Shown here piece after piece: positions 5,418 to 7,555 of a stretch of 7,555 nt of DNA. The DNA comes from JBEEJL01 sp049698095 (GTDB taxonomy: Bacteria > Pseudomonadota > Gammaproteobacteria > Burkholderiales > JBEEJL01). Under the pieces are notes generated by a model, which worked only from the letters and a program-made list of their open reading frames with translations, had not been told where the DNA came from and did no database searches. Both the position numbers and the translations under genes were made by a program. The DNA lies in contig JBAVXA010000183.1 in the NCBI GenBank assembly GCA_049698095.1, positions 1-7,555 on the forward strand, read 5' to 3'. Position 1 is the stretch's first letter. Every line of letters starts with the position of its first letter.

Positions 5418-6563
5418 TTATTTAATCAATTTCCATGTGCCATTTTCTACAGTCACCATCACACGTGCATCATCTGCCAGACCTGCGTGGTCGGTCGCGC
5501 TGAAATTAAATACGCCGTGTGCAGCGGGCAAACCTTTGACGCCTTCAATCGCATCACGTAACGCTGCGCGGAATTCTGCTGTGCCGGGCTGGGCTTTTTT
5601 CAGCGCTTCAGGAATGGCTTTTTGCAAAATCAACATGGCGTCCCAAGCATGACCGCCGAAACCGGAACGCGAACCGGCGCCGTGTTTGCCTTCATATACT
5701 TTGATGTATTCCAGCGCGGTTTTCTTGGCTGGGTGATTGTCGTCCAATTGCTCAGCGACTAATAACGGGCCAACTGGCAGCAGGCCTTTCTCCAACGCCT
5801 TGCCGCCTACGCGCAAAAAGTCATTATTCGCCGCGCCGTGGGTTTGGTAAATTTTGCCTTTGTAACTACGCTCGACCAAAGTGGTGTGGGGAAGGGCGGC
5901 AGGTGTGCCGGAGCCCGCCACTAAAATCGCATCCGGATTCAGAGACACCAGTTTCAAAATTTGCGCGGTGACCGAAGTATCGGTGCGGTTGAATTTTTCT
6001 TCGCCGATAATCTTCACGCCGTTGGCTTCGGTTGCGCGCTTCATTTCTTTCAGCCAGCCTTCACCATAGGGGTCGGCGTAACCGATGATGCCGATAGTCT
6101 TGATACCGGTCGTAGCCATGTGTTTCGCAATTGCGTCGGCCATAAGCGAATCGCCTTGCGGCACTTTGAATGCCCAGCGGCGTTTTTCATCTTGCGGCTC
6201 GACGATGCGCGCCGAGTTGGCCATGCTGATCATCGGCGTTTTGGCTTCGGCGGCGATATCGACCATGGCGAGGGAATTTGGCGTGATGCTGGAGCCGACG
6301 ATGATATCGACTTTATCTTCACTCACAAATTTTTTCGTATTGGCGACGGCTTTGGCCGTATCGCTCGCGTCGTCGAGAACGATGTATTCCATTTTTTGCC
6401 CAGCTATTGTTGCTGGGTAGAATTCAACGGTATTTTTTTCCGGGATGCCTAATGATGCTGCGGGGCCGGTAGCGGAAAGCGTAATACCAATTTTGATATC
6501 GGCGTGGGCAGGCGAAAACATCAACGCAGCCAACAAACCGGACAGGACGACAAATTTCTTCAT
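5418..6563 (-). CDS. livK: Periplasmic substrate-binding protein of the Liv/HAAT ABC importer (LivK-like)
   Basis: This 381-residue exported protein belongs to the periplasmic binding protein fold type I family (Peripla_BP_6) that serves Liv-type importers. A signal peptide MKKFVVLSGLLAALMFSPAHA is cleaved after residue 21. The mature start DIKIGITLSATGPAASLG is the standard first strand and ligand-contacting loop. Further family landmarks are KVDIIVGSSITPNS, AEAKTPMISMA, the hinge-region IIGYADPYGEGW and NPDAILVAGSG. The start is ATG 6563, with GGAGGAG at 6570-6576 and a 6-base gap; an in-frame TTG at 6578 lies upstream of this ribosome site and is rejected. It is the first gene of the transporter cluster, separated from livH by an attenuator. 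The ligand could be Leu/Ile/Val or an aromatic or other small acid; nearby fumarylacetoacetase makes aromatics worth considering. Confidence 0.93.
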   Translation of the reverse strand: MKKFVVLSGLLAALMFSPAHADIKIGITLSATGPAASLGIPEKNTVEFYPATIAGQKMEYIVLDDASDTAKAVANTKKFVSEDKVDIIVGSSITPNSLAMVDIAAEAKTPMISMANSARIVEPQDEKRRWAFKVPQGDSLMADAIAKHMATTGIKTIGIIGYADPYGEGWLKEMKRATEANGVKIIGEEKFNRTDTSVTAQILKLVSLNPDAILVAGSGTPAALPHTTLVERSYKGKIYQTHGAANNDFLRVGGKALEKGLLPVGPLLVAEQLDDNHPAKKTALEYIKVYEGKHGAGSRSGFGGHAWDAMLILQKAIPEALKKAQPGTAEFRAALRDAIEGVKGLPAAHGVFNFSATDHAGLADDARVMVTVENGTWKLIK

Positions 6564-6701
6564 TACTGGCTCCTCCAAGAGTTGAAACGAAAAGGGAAAA
6601 AATCGAATGCTTTTTTATAGGCAGCATTTGTGTTGCATATTCTACTGCATAAAAAGCTGTTTTTACATGGGCGAAACAACAGTATGTTTGTAAGCAATTT
6701 G
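6564..6701 (-). promoter_or_regulatory. Leader and probable promoter region of livK
   Basis: The 138 bases between the fumarylacetoacetase stop and the livK start are AT-rich and large enough to hold a promoter. Candidate -10 sequences on the minus strand include TAGAAT and TATAAA, but neither has a good -35 at proper spacing, so none is assigned. TGCATA occurs twice, at 6634-6639 and 6646-6651, 12 bases apart, and could be regulator half-sites. No clear terminator for the upstream gene is visible, so read-through into livK is possible. Confidence 0.35.
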
Positions 6702-7555
6702 TCAGTTATTTCCAGCCATAACAGTTTGCTCTATCGCCCCAAAAATCGACTCATTGTTTTGATTGAACATTTCTATACGCACACTATTGCCGAATTGCAA
6801 AAACGGCGTGGTGGCTTTGCCATGCTCAATCAACTCCAGACAACGCTTCTCGGCGATACAGGCTGACCCGCTGCTGCGGTCAAGATTAGAAACCGTACCG
6901 GAGCCGATAATGCTTCCGGCTTCCAGCTCGCGCGTTTTTGCTGCATGTGCGATGAGTCGGGGGAAATTGAAGGTCATATCGACACCCGCATTTGGTGTGC
7001 CGAATAATTTTCCATTAACGTGAACGGTGAGCGGCAAATGTAGTTTGCGTCCGTCCCATGCATCCCCCAATTCATCTGGTGTGACGGCGACGGGCGAAAA
7101 TGCGCTGGCGGGTTTGCTTTGAAAAAAACCGAAACCTTTGGCGAGCTCGTTGGGTATCAAGTTGCGCAAACTCACGTCGTTAACCAACATCAGCAGCTTG
7201 ATATGTTTAGCCGCTTCGTTGGCTGAAACGCCGATCGGTACGTCGTCGGTAATTACCGCCACTTCACCTTCGAGGTCGATGCCCCAATCTAAGGACGCCG
7301 CAACAATCGGATCGCATGGGCCGACAAAACTATCCGAGCCGCCTTGATACATCAGCGGGTCGGTCCAGAACGAAGCGGGTATGTCCGCACCGCGCGCTTT
7401 GCGCACCAACTCAACGTGATTCACATACGCGCTGCCGTCCGCCCATTGGTAAGCGCGCGGCAGTGGGGAATGACATTGCGTCTGGTCAAACGCGAATGCG
7501 TGCCGCGCCGCGCCGTGGTTCAGCGCCGCGTACGCTTCGGCCAGTTTCGGCGCGA
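6702..7555 (-). CDS. Fumarylacetoacetate hydrolase family protein (fumarylacetoacetase), 5' end outside the window
   Basis: The visible 283 residues are the C-terminal part of an enzyme of about 325-330 residues; some 40-45 N-terminal residues lie beyond 7555. The family splits fumarylacetoacetate into fumarate and acetoacetate, the last step of tyrosine/homogentisate catabolism, in the cytoplasm. The sequence shows the metal-binding Glu-x-Glu in IDLEGEVAVI (E94 and E96 of the fragment) and the following Asp in LMLVNDVSLRN (D125). It also has family stretches PLPRAYQWADGSAYVNHVEL, KGFGFFQSKPASAFSPV and GSIIGSGTVSN. The open frame runs unbroken to the edge, so the internal GTG at 7422-7424 is not the start. 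Same direction as livK, 138 bases upstream of it. Other FAH-family members use different acylpyruvates, but the resemblance to betaproteobacterial fumarylacetoacetases is strong. Confidence 0.92.
   Translation of the reverse strand, partial: APKLAEAYAALNHGAARHAFAFDQTQCHSPLPRAYQWADGSAYVNHVELVRKARGADIPASFWTDPLMYQGGSDSFVGPCDPIVAASLDWGIDLEGEVAVITDDVPIGVSANEAAKHIKLLMLVNDVSLRNLIPNELAKGFGFFQSKPASAFSPVAVTPDELGDAWDGRKLHLPLTVHVNGKLFGTPNAGVDMTFNFPRLIAHAAKTRELEAGSIIGSGTVSNLDRSSGSACIAEKRCLELIEHGKATTPFLQFGNSVRIEMFNQNNESIFGAIEQTVMAGNN

Noticed and set aside
6564..6578. TTG start at 6578 adding five residues to LivK
   Set aside because: The extension reads through the GGAGGAG ribosome site that clearly serves the ATG at 6563, and it would precede a standard signal peptide.
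1..7555. CRISPR arrays, tRNA/rRNA genes, insertion sequences or phage genes
   Set aside because: No regularly spaced repeats, no cloverleaf or rRNA-like stretches, and no transposase or phage protein was recognised on either strand.

Overview
This window looks like a chromosomal segment of a Gram-negative betaproteobacterium, most likely in or near Burkholderiales. The basis is a 16-strand-type general porin, a LivH with an extended loop, a fused LivM-LivG polypeptide, and a fumarylacetoacetate hydrolase of the roughly 330-residue type common in that order. A JDVT-CTERM-like sorting tail and moderate GC would suit an Oxalobacteraceae-like host. That taxonomic reading is inference from remembered families, not a search.

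Left part (1-1229, plus strand): an outer-membrane porin gene sits behind a near-consensus PhoB box (19-36) and a -10 hexamer at 47-52, the spacing expected of a PhoB-activated promoter. The porin is therefore probably induced by phosphate starvation.

Middle (1230-1802): about 570 bases with no intact gene, but not empty. A second PhoB box (1252-1269) points rightward with nothing obvious to drive. It is followed by a GGGGCCAGGCTC-type sequence that may mark a rearrangement edge, and by an imperfect hairpin. A minus-strand relic ends in what looks like a JDVT-CTERM protein-sorting tail (Cys, DPTLP, hydrophobic stretch, Arg cluster). Its own intrinsic terminator lies just downstream (1405-1436, minus strand).

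Right part (1803-7555, minus strand): a branched-chain amino acid type (Liv/HAAT) ABC importer, in transcription order livK (periplasmic binding protein), an intrinsic terminator/attenuator, livH (permease), a livM-livG fusion (permease plus ATPase) and livF (ATPase). The last three are translationally coupled by 4-base overlaps. Upstream of livK, in the same direction, lies a fumarylacetoacetate hydrolase whose N-terminus is cut off by the window edge. The importer parts make one complex: LivK captures the ligand in the periplasm, LivH and the LivM half form the channel, and LivF and the LivG half hydrolyse ATP. The neighbouring fumarylacetoacetase (last step of tyrosine/homogentisate breakdown) raises the possibility that the ligand is an aromatic amino acid or related compound; the sequence does not prove this.

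I do not see a clearly novel multi-gene system. The most unusual content is the 1230-1802 interval, with its orphan PhoB promoter and decayed sorting-tail gene.
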